Origin: Phycisphaeraceae bacterium | GTDB lineage: Bacteria; Planctomycetota; Phycisphaerae; Phycisphaerales; Zrk34 | Assembly (NCBI GenBank): GCA_028281485.1 | Contig: JANQJT010000226.1 | Span: forward strand, 1-20,313 | DNA length: 20,313 nucleotides | Reading direction: 5' to 3' | Shown here: piece after piece, positions 13,319 through 20,313 of the stretch | Position numbering within the stretch: position 1 is the stretch's first letter | Layout: each line of letters begins with the position of its first letter | Program-made: the position numbers and the translations under genes | Notes under the pieces: generated by a model | What the model was told of the DNA's origin: nothing | The model's input: only the letters and a program-made list of their open reading frames with translations | Databases searched by the model: none

Positions 13319-14965
13319 ATGAACTGGCTGCGGAATACACTCAATCAGATACAGGCCAACCTGTCCGGCCTGAACACCAGCACGAAGATGGTGATGGCCA
13401 TGCTGGTGATCTTCCTGGCCGCCACGCTGGGGCTGGTGGCGCTTTACGCCGGCCGGGCCGACCTGGCGCCGTTGATCGATCAGGCCGTCGCCGCAGGCGA
13501 TCGCGCGGCCATCACGTCCTACCTGGACATGCGCTCGATCCCCTACGAGGTGCGCGGCGACCGCATCTTCGTTCCTGTCGACCGCCGCATCGACGTGCTC
13601 GCGGCGCTGCAGACCAATCAGATGCTGCCCGAAGACACCTCCAACGGGTTCACCAACCTCGTCAACCAGCAGAAGTGGTGGCAGTCCTCCGAGCAGGGTC
13701 GCATGCACTTCGACATCGCGCTGCAGAACGAGCTGAGCGCGATCGTCAGCAAGATGCGCGGCGTGGACTCGGCCTCGGTCATCATCTCCCGACCGATCAG
13801 CCGCCGGTTCGGCGATAACTACAAGCGCCCCAGCGCCTCGGTCAACGTCATGCCCGCCAACGAGCGGCTCAACCAGAAGACCGCCGGGGCCATCGCCGGT
13901 CTCGTCGCCGGCGCCGTCGCCGAAATGGAAGACACCGACGTGACCGTTATCGACGCCCGCGCCGGTCGGCAGTTCCGTCCGCGCGACGACGAGGACTTCG
14001 TCCCGGGTGACCTGATCGAACTCGTCCAGACCCAGGAACGCGTCTACCGCGACAAGATCTCTGACGCGTTGGGCTACATCCCCCGCGTGATCGTGGCCGT
14101 GACCGTCGAGGTCGACCCCGCTCGCAAACAGACCCAATCCACCGAGTACTCCAACGACACCTCCGTCTCCCTGATCACGCGTGAACAGTCCAGCGCCTCC
14201 GAGGGCAGCGAACCCATCGCCGGCGGCGAACCCGGCGCGCGATCGAACATCGGCCTCGATATCGCCGGCGCCGCCACCGCCGCTCGCACCCAGACCACCG
14301 AAGACAGCGAGAAGGAGTTCGAGCCGCATGCCGGCGTCACGCACAAGTCCAGCGTCGATCCCGGCGGCGTGCCCACACGCATCAGCGCCACCGTCAACGT
14401 GCCGCGCAGCTTCTTCGTCGCCCTGTTCAATCAGGGCAAGGAAGAGCCCGCCGAGCCCACCGACGACGAACTCCAACCCCTCATCGACGACCAGCTGCCG
14501 CGCATCGAGAAGCAGGTGAAGAACCTGGTCGACCTGGCCGACGCCGGACGCGTCGTGGTCGACGTCTACCCCGACGCCAATCCGGAACTGGCTTTGGCCG
14601 GCGTGGCAGGCGGCACAGGTGGCGGTGGGGGGCTGCTCGGCGGTCCGCTCATGCGACACGTCTCGCTGGGCGCACTGGCGCTGGTCAGCATCGGCGCGGT
14701 CTTCATGCTGCTCAAGAAGACCAACCAGCAGCAGGCCGAGGTGCCCAGCGCCGTGGAACTGGCCGGTTTGCCACCCGATCTGACCGCCGAGGACGAAGTG
14801 GCCGGCGAGGCGGGCAGCGTCGAAGGCGTGCTGATGGGCATCGAGCTCGACGACGAACAGATCTCCAGCCGCAAGGTCAACGAACAGGTCTCGCAGATGG
14901 TCAAGGAAAACCCCGGCGACGCGGCACAGCTGCTCAAGCGTTGGGTCAACCAACAGGAATCCTAA
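13319..14965 (+). CDS. fliF: Flagellar MS-ring protein FliF
   Basis: A 548-residue inner-membrane protein that forms the MS ring. Membrane helix 1 is at about 24-45 (MVMAMLVIFLAATLGLVALY). Ring-building motifs follow in the periplasmic part: SIPYEVRGDRIFVP, QKWWQSSEQGRMHFDIALQN with the conserved ELS, SASVIISRP and PSASVNVMP. A variable acidic region (about 285-345) interrupts the second half, as usual in FliF. A Gly-rich stretch (GGTGGGGGLLGG) precedes helix 2 at about 446-465. The C-terminal tail carries the FliG-binding segment VSQMVKENPGDAAQLLKRWV. GGAGG lies about 10 bp upstream of the ATG. Confidence 0.98.
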   Translation: MNWLRNTLNQIQANLSGLNTSTKMVMAMLVIFLAATLGLVALYAGRADLAPLIDQAVAAGDRAAITSYLDMRSIPYEVRGDRIFVPVDRRIDVLAALQTNQMLPEDTSNGFTNLVNQQKWWQSSEQGRMHFDIALQNELSAIVSKMRGVDSASVIISRPISRRFGDNYKRPSASVNVMPANERLNQKTAGAIAGLVAGAVAEMEDTDVTVIDARAGRQFRPRDDEDFVPGDLIELVQTQERVYRDKISDALGYIPRVIVAVTVEVDPARKQTQSTEYSNDTSVSLITREQSSASEGSEPIAGGEPGARSNIGLDIAGAATAARTQTTEDSEKEFEPHAGVTHKSSVDPGGVPTRISATVNVPRSFFVALFNQGKEEPAEPTDDELQPLIDDQLPRIEKQVKNLVDLADAGRVVVDVYPDANPELALAGVAGGTGGGGGLLGGPLMRHVSLGALALVSIGAVFMLLKKTNQQQAEVPSAVELAGLPPDLTAEDEVAGEAGSVEGVLMGIELDDEQISSRKVNEQVSQMVKENPGDAAQLLKRWVNQQES

Positions 14966-14968
14966 ACA

Positions 14969-14984
14969 CGCGCCCCCCGGCGCG
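14969..14984 (+). other. Intercistronic stem-loop between fliF and fliG
   Basis: CGCGCC-CCCC-GGCGCG gives a 6-bp GC stem right after the fliF stop. It is followed at once by CGGAAACGAAC, which holds the probable ribosome site of fliG. A closely similar arrangement, a hairpin followed by GGAAACAA, occurs before fliH. Confidence 0.45.
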
Positions 14985-14995
14985 CGGAAACGAAC

Positions 14996-16024
14996 ATGGC
15001 AGACGCCACCGAACAAATCGCCGAAATGAGCGGCTTACAGAAAGCCGCCATTCTCCTGCTGTCGCTCGATGAAGAGACCGCCTCGCTCATGCTGCAGGAA
15101 CTCGAGCCGCAGGACGTCGAGAGCCTGACCCGACAGGTCGCCTCGCTCGGCAGCGTCGAGCCCGACATGCGCACCGTCATCGTGCGCGAGTTCTACGACC
15201 TGGCCATGGCCAAGAGCTGGGCGGCCGAGGGCGGACTGGACTACGCCAAGGCGCTGCTCAAGCGCAGCTGCGATCCCAAGGTCGCCGACCAGATCATGCA
15301 GCAGATCGCACAGACCGTGCAGCGCACCCCCTTCAGCTTCCTCCAGAAGGCCGAGTCCGACCACGTGCTCACCTTCATCCAGGACGAGCACCCGCAGACC
15401 ATCGCGCTGATCGTCAGCCACCTGCCGTACCACAAGGCCGCCGAGATCCTCGGCGCGCTGCCCGCGCAGAAACAGGTCGAGGTCGTCAAGCGCATCGCCA
15501 ACATGGAACAGACCAACCCCGAGGTGATCCGCGAAGTCGAACAGGGCCTGGAGACGCGCCTCAGCACCATGCTCTCGCAGCGCATGGAGAAGACCGGCGG
15601 CGTCGACACCATCGCCGAGGTGCTCAACCTCATCGACCGTGCCACCGAGAAGGGCATCCTCGAAGGCCTGGAAACCGACGACCCGGACCTGGCCGAATCG
15701 ATCCGTCGCCTGATGTTCGTCTTCGACGACATCCTGCTGGTCAACGACAAGGGCATCCAGGCCGTGCTCAAGGAGGTCGACAACGACGAGCTGGCCCTGG
15801 CGATGAAGACCGCCAGCGAGGAACTGGTCGAGAAGATATTCAAGAACATGTCCGAGCGCGCCGCCGAGCTCATCAAGGAAGACATGGAGTTCATGGGCCC
15901 GGTGCGTGTCGCCGACGTCGAACAGGCCCAGCAGCGCATCGTGGACATCGTCCGTCGCCTCGAGGAAGCCGGCGAGATCATCATCGCCGGCCGCGGCGGC
16001 GGCGAGGGAGACATCATCGTGTAA
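14996..16024 (+). CDS. fliG: Flagellar motor switch protein FliG
   Basis: A 342-residue rotor protein that links FliF to FliM and contacts the stator. The N-terminal domain (LQKAAILLLSLDEETASLML, 14-33) binds FliF. The middle domain has the EHPQT motif at 131-135, and the flexible GG linker is at 201-202. The C-terminal domain has MFVFDDI (240-246) and the charged torque helix NMSERAAELIKEDMEFMGPV (284-303), including the conserved charged residues and R304 next to GPV. The length is close to that of the family. The ribosome site is weak (GGAAA). Confidence 0.98.
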   Translation: MADATEQIAEMSGLQKAAILLLSLDEETASLMLQELEPQDVESLTRQVASLGSVEPDMRTVIVREFYDLAMAKSWAAEGGLDYAKALLKRSCDPKVADQIMQQIAQTVQRTPFSFLQKAESDHVLTFIQDEHPQTIALIVSHLPYHKAAEILGALPAQKQVEVVKRIANMEQTNPEVIREVEQGLETRLSTMLSQRMEKTGGVDTIAEVLNLIDRATEKGILEGLETDDPDLAESIRRLMFVFDDILLVNDKGIQAVLKEVDNDELALAMKTASEELVEKIFKNMSERAAELIKEDMEFMGPVRVADVEQAQQRIVDIVRRLEEAGEIIIAGRGGGEGDIIV

Positions 16025-16029
16025 CCGAT

Positions 16030-16049
16030 CGCGGCGCAAGCCCGTCGCG
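16030..16049 (+). other. Intercistronic stem-loop between fliG and fliH
   Basis: CGCGGC and GTCGCG pair over 6 bp (one G-U) around an 8-base loop, five bases after the fliG stop. The sequence TGGAAACAAGCC that follows includes the likely ribosome site of fliH. No T-tract is present. Confidence 0.4.
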
Positions 16050-16063
16050 TGGAAACAAGCCTT

Positions 16064-16870
16064 ATGCCGTTACTCAAAGACAACAACGCCCAGCGCATTC
16101 ATCACGAAGCCGTCGTGCTGGACCTCGGTGACCTGCGCAAGGCCGCCGAGCAGCTCCGCGCCGAGGCGCAGGCCGAGGCAGACCGCATCATCGCCGAGGC
16201 GCGCACCGAGGCACAGCAGATCACCGTCGCCGCTTCCGAGCAGGGTCACGCCGAAGGCCTGGCAAAGGGCACCGAGCAGGGCCTGCGCGAAGGCCGCGCC
16301 GCCGGTCACGCAGAAGCGTTGCAGCAATCCGGTGAACAGCTCGCCCAGATCCAGCAGGCCTGGGTCGCCGCCGCGCAGCAGTGGGACAGCGAGCGTCGCC
16401 AGATGGTGCTCGACGCCAAGCAGTCGCTGCTCGAGCTCGCGCTGCACCTGGCGCAGAAGATTGTTCATCGCCTGCCGCAAACCGATCCCTCGCTCGTGGT
16501 CGATCAGGTCGCCGCCACCGTGGAACACATCGCTCACCCCGCCGACGCCACCATCCACATCCACCCCGCCGACCGCGCCCTCGTCGATGAGGCCTTACCC
16601 GAACTGATCGAAACCGTTGCCACCCTCCAGCACGCCCACCTCCACGACAACGCCGACATCACGCCCGGCGGATGCATCGTCACCTACGGCCGCGGCGCCA
16701 TCGATGCCCAGATCGAAACCCAACTCAATCGCATCGTCGAAACCCTCCTGCCCGGCGCCACCGACACGACGGTATCGCAGGAAACCACAACCGAAACCGA
16801 CACCACAGAAGACGAAACGAACGACGAACCGCAAGCCGATACCGATCAACCCACGGACACCGAAGCATGA
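16064..16870 (+). CDS. fliH: Flagellar export ATPase regulator FliH
   Basis: A 268-residue protein that binds and restrains the FliI ATPase and tethers it to the C-ring. The ATG at 16064 is chosen for GGAAA 8 bp upstream; an in-frame GTG at 16049 is possible but overlaps the hairpin. The N-terminal half is a long charged helix rich in Ala, Glu and Gln. It contains the FliH-type GxxxG heptad-like run HAEGLAKGTEQGLREGRAAG (about 67-86). The C-terminal FliI-binding region includes AKQSLLELALHLAQKIVHR (about 124-142), HIHPADRALV and ITPGGCIVTYGRGAIDAQIE. After about residue 229 there is a roughly 40-residue tail rich in Thr, Glu and Asp. The stop overlaps the fliI start (ATGA). Confidence 0.93.
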   Translation: MPLLKDNNAQRIHHEAVVLDLGDLRKAAEQLRAEAQAEADRIIAEARTEAQQITVAASEQGHAEGLAKGTEQGLREGRAAGHAEALQQSGEQLAQIQQAWVAAAQQWDSERRQMVLDAKQSLLELALHLAQKIVHRLPQTDPSLVVDQVAATVEHIAHPADATIHIHPADRALVDEALPELIETVATLQHAHLHDNADITPGGCIVTYGRGAIDAQIETQLNRIVETLLPGATDTTVSQETTTETDTTEDETNDEPQADTDQPTDTEA

Positions 16871-18231
16871 CGCTGTTCGATCCCGCCATCTCGACCCTGC
16901 AGCGCACGACCGCGGTCGAACTGACCGGCACGGTCAGCGAGGTGCGCGGGCTCACGCTGCTCGTGGCGGATCTTTCGCTGCCCGTAGGCGCGACGGTGGA
17001 AGTCCGCACCTCGGCCGGTCGTCGATACGGCGAGGTCGTCGGTTTCGATCACGCCCAGACCATCGTCATGTTGATGAGCTTCACCGCCGGCGTGCGCCGC
17101 GGCGACACCGTCGTCGGCCTGCACACCTCGGCCGTCGCCCCCGTCGGACACGATTACCTCGGGCGCGTCGTCGACGCCATGGGACGACCCATCGACCTGC
17201 GCCCGCCCATCCGCGACACCGTCTCGCGACCCATCCAGCCCGACCCCATCGAACCGCTCAGCCGCGTCCCCATCGACGAACCGCTCGGCACCGGCGTCCG
17301 CGCACTGGACACCATGCTCACCGCCGGTCGCGGCCAACGCCTCGGCATCTTCGCCGGCCCAGGCATCGGCAAGAGCACGCTGCTCGGCCAGATCGCCAAA
17401 CACACCGACGCCGACGTCTCCGTCATCGCGCTCGTCGGCGAACGCGGCCGCGAGGTCAACGACTTCCTCCAGCACGCGCTCGGCGAAGAAGGCCTCAAGC
17501 GCAGCGTCGTCGTCGTCGCCACCGGTGACGAGTCGGCCCTGATGCGTGTCCGCGCCGCGCAGTACGCCATCACCGTCGCCGAGTTCTTCCGCGACGAAGG
17601 CCTCGACGTCGTCCTCTTCATGGACTCGATCACCCGCTTCTGCCAGGCCCAGCGACAGATCGGCCTGGCCGTCGGCGAACCGCCCGCCACCAAGGGCTAC
17701 ACCCCCTCGGTCTTCGCGCTGCTGCCCACGCTCATGGAGCGCTGCGGCCGCACCGCAATCGGATCGATCACCGGCTTCTTCACCATCCTCGTCGAAGGCG
17801 ATGATCTGACCGAGCCGATCTCCGACGCCGTCCGCGGCATCCTCGACGGCCACGTCGTCCTCTCGCGCGAGCTGGCCAACCGCGCCCACTGGCCCGCCAT
17901 CGATGTGCTTCAGTCCGTCAGCCGCCTGGCCAAGACCGTCTCTCAGCCCGCACACACCGCCGCACGCGAACAGCTCCAACAACTGCTCGCCGCCTACAAA
18001 GACATCGAAGACCTGGTCAACATCGGCGCCTACGCCCCCGGCGCCAACGCCACCCAGGACCTCGCCATCGAAATGAAACCCGCGATCGATCGCCTCCTGC
18101 AACAGGGCGTCGACGAGCACGTCACGATCGAACGCGCCCAGGCCCAGCTCATGGAGCTCGCCCTCAGCGTCGGCGCCACCGCCGATCGACTCGCCAAGCA
18201 GATGCAAACCAACAACGTCGGCGTCGCGTAA
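16867..18231 (+). CDS. fliI: Flagellum-specific ATPase FliI
   Basis: A 454-residue hexameric ATPase of the flagellar type III export apparatus. The ATG at 16867 overlaps the fliH stop as ATGA; frames extending upstream lie within fliH and are rejected. The N-terminal beta domain has the ELTGTVSEVRGLTLLV pattern. Walker A is AGPGIGKST (163-171), with Pro and Ile in place of the commoner Ser and Val. The catalytic Glu is in GERGREVNDF (191-200) and Walker B is VVLFMDSITRF (248-258). The family signature TKGYTPSVFALLPTLMERCG and the FliI/EscN-type DGHVVLSRELA are present. The C-terminal helical domain ends QMQTNNVGVA. Nothing is truncated. Confidence 0.98.
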   Translation: MTLFDPAISTLQRTTAVELTGTVSEVRGLTLLVADLSLPVGATVEVRTSAGRRYGEVVGFDHAQTIVMLMSFTAGVRRGDTVVGLHTSAVAPVGHDYLGRVVDAMGRPIDLRPPIRDTVSRPIQPDPIEPLSRVPIDEPLGTGVRALDTMLTAGRGQRLGIFAGPGIGKSTLLGQIAKHTDADVSVIALVGERGREVNDFLQHALGEEGLKRSVVVVATGDESALMRVRAAQYAITVAEFFRDEGLDVVLFMDSITRFCQAQRQIGLAVGEPPATKGYTPSVFALLPTLMERCGRTAIGSITGFFTILVEGDDLTEPISDAVRGILDGHVVLSRELANRAHWPAIDVLQSVSRLAKTVSQPAHTAAREQLQQLLAAYKDIEDLVNIGAYAPGANATQDLAIEMKPAIDRLLQQGVDEHVTIERAQAQLMELALSVGATADRLAKQMQTNNVGVA

Positions 18232-18254
18232 GCGTCGACGAAACGGAGCCACGG

Positions 18255-18713
18255 ATGGCCGCATTTAAGTTCAAGCTCAACCCGCTGCTCAAGCACCGAC
18301 AGCGCATCGAGGACGACAAGCAGCGTCGGCTCGCGCAGCTGCTCCGTCAGAAGCTCATCCTCGAGACCCAGCTCCGCAACCAGCAGCAGTCGATCACCGA
18401 CGACAAGCACCGGCTCGGCCGCGCCCTCGTCGGGCACGTCGATGTCGACAGCATCCGTCGCCACGCCGCCCACTCCACACGCATGTCCATCAACGCACAG
18501 TCCATCGCCTTCCGCCTCTTCGAGCTCACCAAACGGATCGACCTGGCGCGAGCCGAATTGATCGAAGCCACACGACAGCGCCGCGCCATCGAACTGCTTC
18601 GCGACAAGCAGGAGCGCCGCTGGCGCATCGAGATCGAGCGGCGCCAGACCGCCGAGCTCGACGAGCTGGCCACACAGGCCTACGCACGCGGCGGTGAGGA
18701 GGCGGCGGCATGA
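18255..18713 (+). CDS. fliJ: Flagellar export protein FliJ
   Basis: A 152-residue coiled-coil protein that acts as the stalk of the FliI ring and couples it to the export gate FlhA. The start MAAFKFKLNPLLKHRQRIED matches the FliJ pattern F-F-L-x-x-LL-x-R-x-x-E. The rest is an Arg/Gln-rich two-helix coiled coil (QRRLAQLLRQKLILETQLRN, AIELLRDKQERRWRIEIERR). The family is small and diverges strongly, but position directly after fliI is canonical. CGGAG lies 8 bp upstream. Its stop overlaps the next start (ATGA). Confidence 0.94.
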   Translation: MAAFKFKLNPLLKHRQRIEDDKQRRLAQLLRQKLILETQLRNQQQSITDDKHRLGRALVGHVDVDSIRRHAAHSTRMSINAQSIAFRLFELTKRIDLARAELIEATRQRRAIELLRDKQERRWRIEIERRQTAELDELATQAYARGGEEAAA

Positions 18714-19399
18714 AAACCATCGTCAACGCGCTGCTGATCATCATGGTCGTTCACGTTCTCGCCGTGATCGGCTTTGCGGGATGGATGTTCGCGTCGGGCC
18801 GGATCAGCGGCGAGCGCGTCGAGAAGGTCCAGGAGATCTTCGCCATCCCCGTCGCCGTGCAGAAGAAACAGGAAGAGCAGGCCGCCGCCGAGGCCCAGGC
18901 CATCGCCGACGCCACGCCTCCTGACTTCGGCGCCATCGCGTCAACTGCCGAGAAGCTCGCCGAGGAACAGGAGCGCAACGAGATGCTCCTGCGTCAGCTC
19001 GAGCGCACCCGCCAGGAGATCAAGTCCCTCAACGCCAACCTGCACCTGTCGCGTACGCGCATGGAGCGTGAGCGCACCGAGACCCAGCAGACCCGCGACG
19101 CCCTCGAGCAAAAGCTGGCCGACATCGAGGCGCAGCTCAACGACGAGGGCTTCAAGAAAGCCATCGCCATGTACGAGGGCCTGCCGCCCAAGCAGGTCAA
19201 GAAGATGTTCATGACCCTCGTTGAGCAGGGCAGCAGCGAGCAGGTCGTCGACTACCTCGACGCCATGCAACCCCGCATCGCCGCAGCCGTGCTCAAGGAG
19301 TTCAAGACCGACGCGGAGGTCGTCCAGGCCGTCCAACTCACCGAACAGCTCCGCTCACGGGGCAGCAAACTCGTCAGTCAACTGGAGAACGTCGGATGA
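18710..19399 (+). CDS. MotE/YlxF-like protein with MgtE N-terminal-type domain
   Basis: A 229-residue protein. An N-terminal membrane helix (about 7-28, LLIIMVVHVLAVIGFAGWMF) is followed by an Ala/Gln/Glu-rich stretch and a long coiled coil (about 80-145, ending KLADIEAQLND). The C-terminal part is the MgtE_N-like helical domain (about 148-200): AMYEGLPPKQVKKMFMTLVE, then SSEQVVDYLDAMQPRIAAAV. This architecture is shared by MotE of alphaproteobacteria, a periplasmic chaperone for the stator-associated protein MotC, and by YlxF, which occupies the same place between fliJ and fliK in Bacillus. Both ends overlap neighbours by ATGA, so it is translated as part of the operon. A role in motor or rod assembly is inferred; no direct function can be read from the sequence. 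Confidence 0.87.
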   Translation: MKTIVNALLIIMVVHVLAVIGFAGWMFASGRISGERVEKVQEIFAIPVAVQKKQEEQAAAEAQAIADATPPDFGAIASTAEKLAEEQERNEMLLRQLERTRQEIKSLNANLHLSRTRMERERTETQQTRDALEQKLADIEAQLNDEGFKKAIAMYEGLPPKQVKKMFMTLVEQGSSEQVVDYLDAMQPRIAAAVLKEFKTDAEVVQAVQLTEQLRSRGSKLVSQLENVG

Positions 19400-20313
19400 A
19401 AGTCGAAGGATTCACCGCCGCCACCCATTTCAACGACACGCCCGTCGCGCCCGCCGCCGAGGCCGGCGCAGAACCCGGTGCATTCGATTTCCTGCTCAGT
19501 CGGCTGAACCGCGCCGCAGAGTCTGCGCAACCGACCCAGCGCACACAACAACAACCCGATCAGCCCGAAGACCAGCCCGTCGAGCAGGTCGATCCCGATC
19601 AGCCGCGTTCCGAAAACGATCCGCCGATCGAGGAAGCGCCCATCGAAACGCAGCCCGAAACGACCGATGCGCCCGTTGCAGACGTCCAACCGAAAGCCAA
19701 GACGGAACCGTCCTCTGACACAAAACAATCTTCCTCGACAACTCAATCAAGCGATTCACAATCGGCGCAGCTCGTCACCACACAAGCCGAATCATCCTCC
19801 GCCGACAGCAACGAAACAGACGACAACGCCGACTCCGAAGCCAAACCCGATCAACCCGATCCCTTCGCCTCGTTGAACGCCGACCGCGCGATCACCGAAG
19901 CTCAGCCCGAAGCCACCGATGCCGAACAGGTCGTCGCCGATCTGAAATCCGTTGCCACCGCCGCCCCGGTCGCTCCCGCACCCACGCAACCCGCCCCCGA
20001 AACACAACAAAACAACGCAACACCCACGCCCACGCCTCAAACCACATCCAAGCAAGCAATCGTCGCTTCCAACGACGGCATCGCCAAGGCCGCGCCCAAC
20101 ACCGCCGCGCAGAACACGACCGCCCACGCGGACGTCGCTGTCGTGCGCGACGGCAACAAGCCCGCCTCCGATCAGTCCAACCAGCAATCGGGTCAACAGC
20201 CAGGCCAACAACACAACGCCGCCGCGCAACAACCCGTGGTAGAGCTCCTCGCCCTCGGCGGGGCAGAAGAGGTGGAAATCGCCCTCGAACAGGTCCCAGA
20301 AGCGATAGTCGTC
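19396..20313 (+). CDS. fliK: Flagellar hook-length control protein FliK, N-terminal part (3' end outside window)
   Basis: The frame is open from ATG 19396 to the window edge (306 codons, no stop). Its start overlaps the upstream stop (ATGA), and TGGAGA lies about 8 bp upstream. FliK is the secreted molecular ruler that measures hook length and switches export specificity through a C-terminal domain, which would lie beyond the window. The visible part fits the ruler region. It has low complexity and is rich in Gln, Pro, Thr, Asp, Glu and Ala with almost no aromatic residues. Examples are TQQQPDQPEDQPVEQVDPDQ and NKPASDQSNQQSGQQPGQQ. Order begins to return near the end (VVELLALGGAEEVEIALEQV), possibly the start of the C-terminal domain. 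The call rests mainly on synteny with the fliJ-ylxF-fliK order and on composition. Confidence 0.82.
   Translation, partial: MKVEGFTAATHFNDTPVAPAAEAGAEPGAFDFLLSRLNRAAESAQPTQRTQQQPDQPEDQPVEQVDPDQPRSENDPPIEEAPIETQPETTDAPVADVQPKAKTEPSSDTKQSSSTTQSSDSQSAQLVTTQAESSSADSNETDDNADSEAKPDQPDPFASLNADRAITEAQPEATDAEQVVADLKSVATAAPVAPAPTQPAPETQQNNATPTPTPQTTSKQAIVASNDGIAKAAPNTAAQNTTAHADVAVVRDGNKPASDQSNQQSGQQPGQQHNAAAQQPVVELLALGGAEEVEIALEQVPEAIVV

Noticed and set aside
13187..15016. Long minus-strand open frame of 609 codons over fliF
   Set aside because: It is a mirror of fliF caused by codon bias; fliF has complete family motifs on the plus strand.
16846..18264. Long minus-strand open frame of 472 codons over fliI
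   Set aside because: It is antisense to fliI, which has intact Walker motifs; the frame is a GC-bias artefact.
1..20313. CRISPR arrays, insertion sequences, phage or defence genes
   Set aside because: No spaced direct repeats, transposase motifs, terminal inverted repeats or target duplications were seen; the window reads as chromosomal housekeeping and flagellar DNA.

Overview
The window is high-GC bacterial DNA, tightly coding except for one AT-richer gap of about 540 bp (5778-6317). The gene content suggests a planctomycete, most likely of the Phycisphaerae: DapL-type lysine/peptidoglycan precursor synthesis, a divergent P-II protein paired with a signal-peptide-bearing AmtB, and a complete flagellar basal-body operon. 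This placement is an inference from gene content and protein flavour; no 16S or other marker is present.

Left part (1-6000). The 3' end of leuS (+) is followed by a small three-helix membrane protein (+). Facing them on the minus strand are two transcription units. The first is amtB-glnK (ammonium channel plus P-II regulator), which ends in an intrinsic terminator at 1499-1529. The second is dapL plus an RlmI-like methyltransferase. A 212-bp gap upstream of amtB holds an NtrC-box-like dyad and a sigma-54-like -24/-12 element, both tentative.

Middle (6000-9560). The divergent intergenic region carries a 15-bp dyad in promoter-like context and a stable stem-loop in the leader of a solo MerR-type DNA-binding protein (+). 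This is followed by an 808-residue single-pass TPR protein and a FlgN-like export chaperone.

Right part (9561-20313). A soluble NtrB/FlrB-type histidine kinase and an intact NtrC/FlrC-type sigma-54 activator overlap by ATGA. They lead into flgB-flgC-fliE-fliF-fliG-fliH-fliI-fliJ-(MotE/YlxF-like)-fliK, the same order as the start of the Bacillus fla/che operon. Four ATGA overlaps (kinase/regulator, fliH/fliI, fliJ/motE-like, motE-like/fliK) indicate translational coupling. Three gaps between flagellar genes contain GC-rich hairpins. fliK runs off the right edge.

Working model: the kinase/regulator pair probably drives sigma-54 promoters of the flagellar regulon, with a candidate site just upstream of flgB. 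FlgN, FliH, FliI and FliJ serve export, FliF and FliG form the MS-ring and rotor, FlgB, FlgC and FliE form the proximal rod and its adapter, and the MotE-like protein may support the motor. Roles for the MerR protein and the TPR protein are not established. Base composition also changes along the plus strand, from G>C on the left to C>G on the right, regardless of gene direction; this may mark a replichore boundary. I did not find a clearly new defence or mobile system. The most unusual items are the P-II T-loop, the MerR/TPR genes joined to the flagellar cluster, and the regulatory structures in the gaps.
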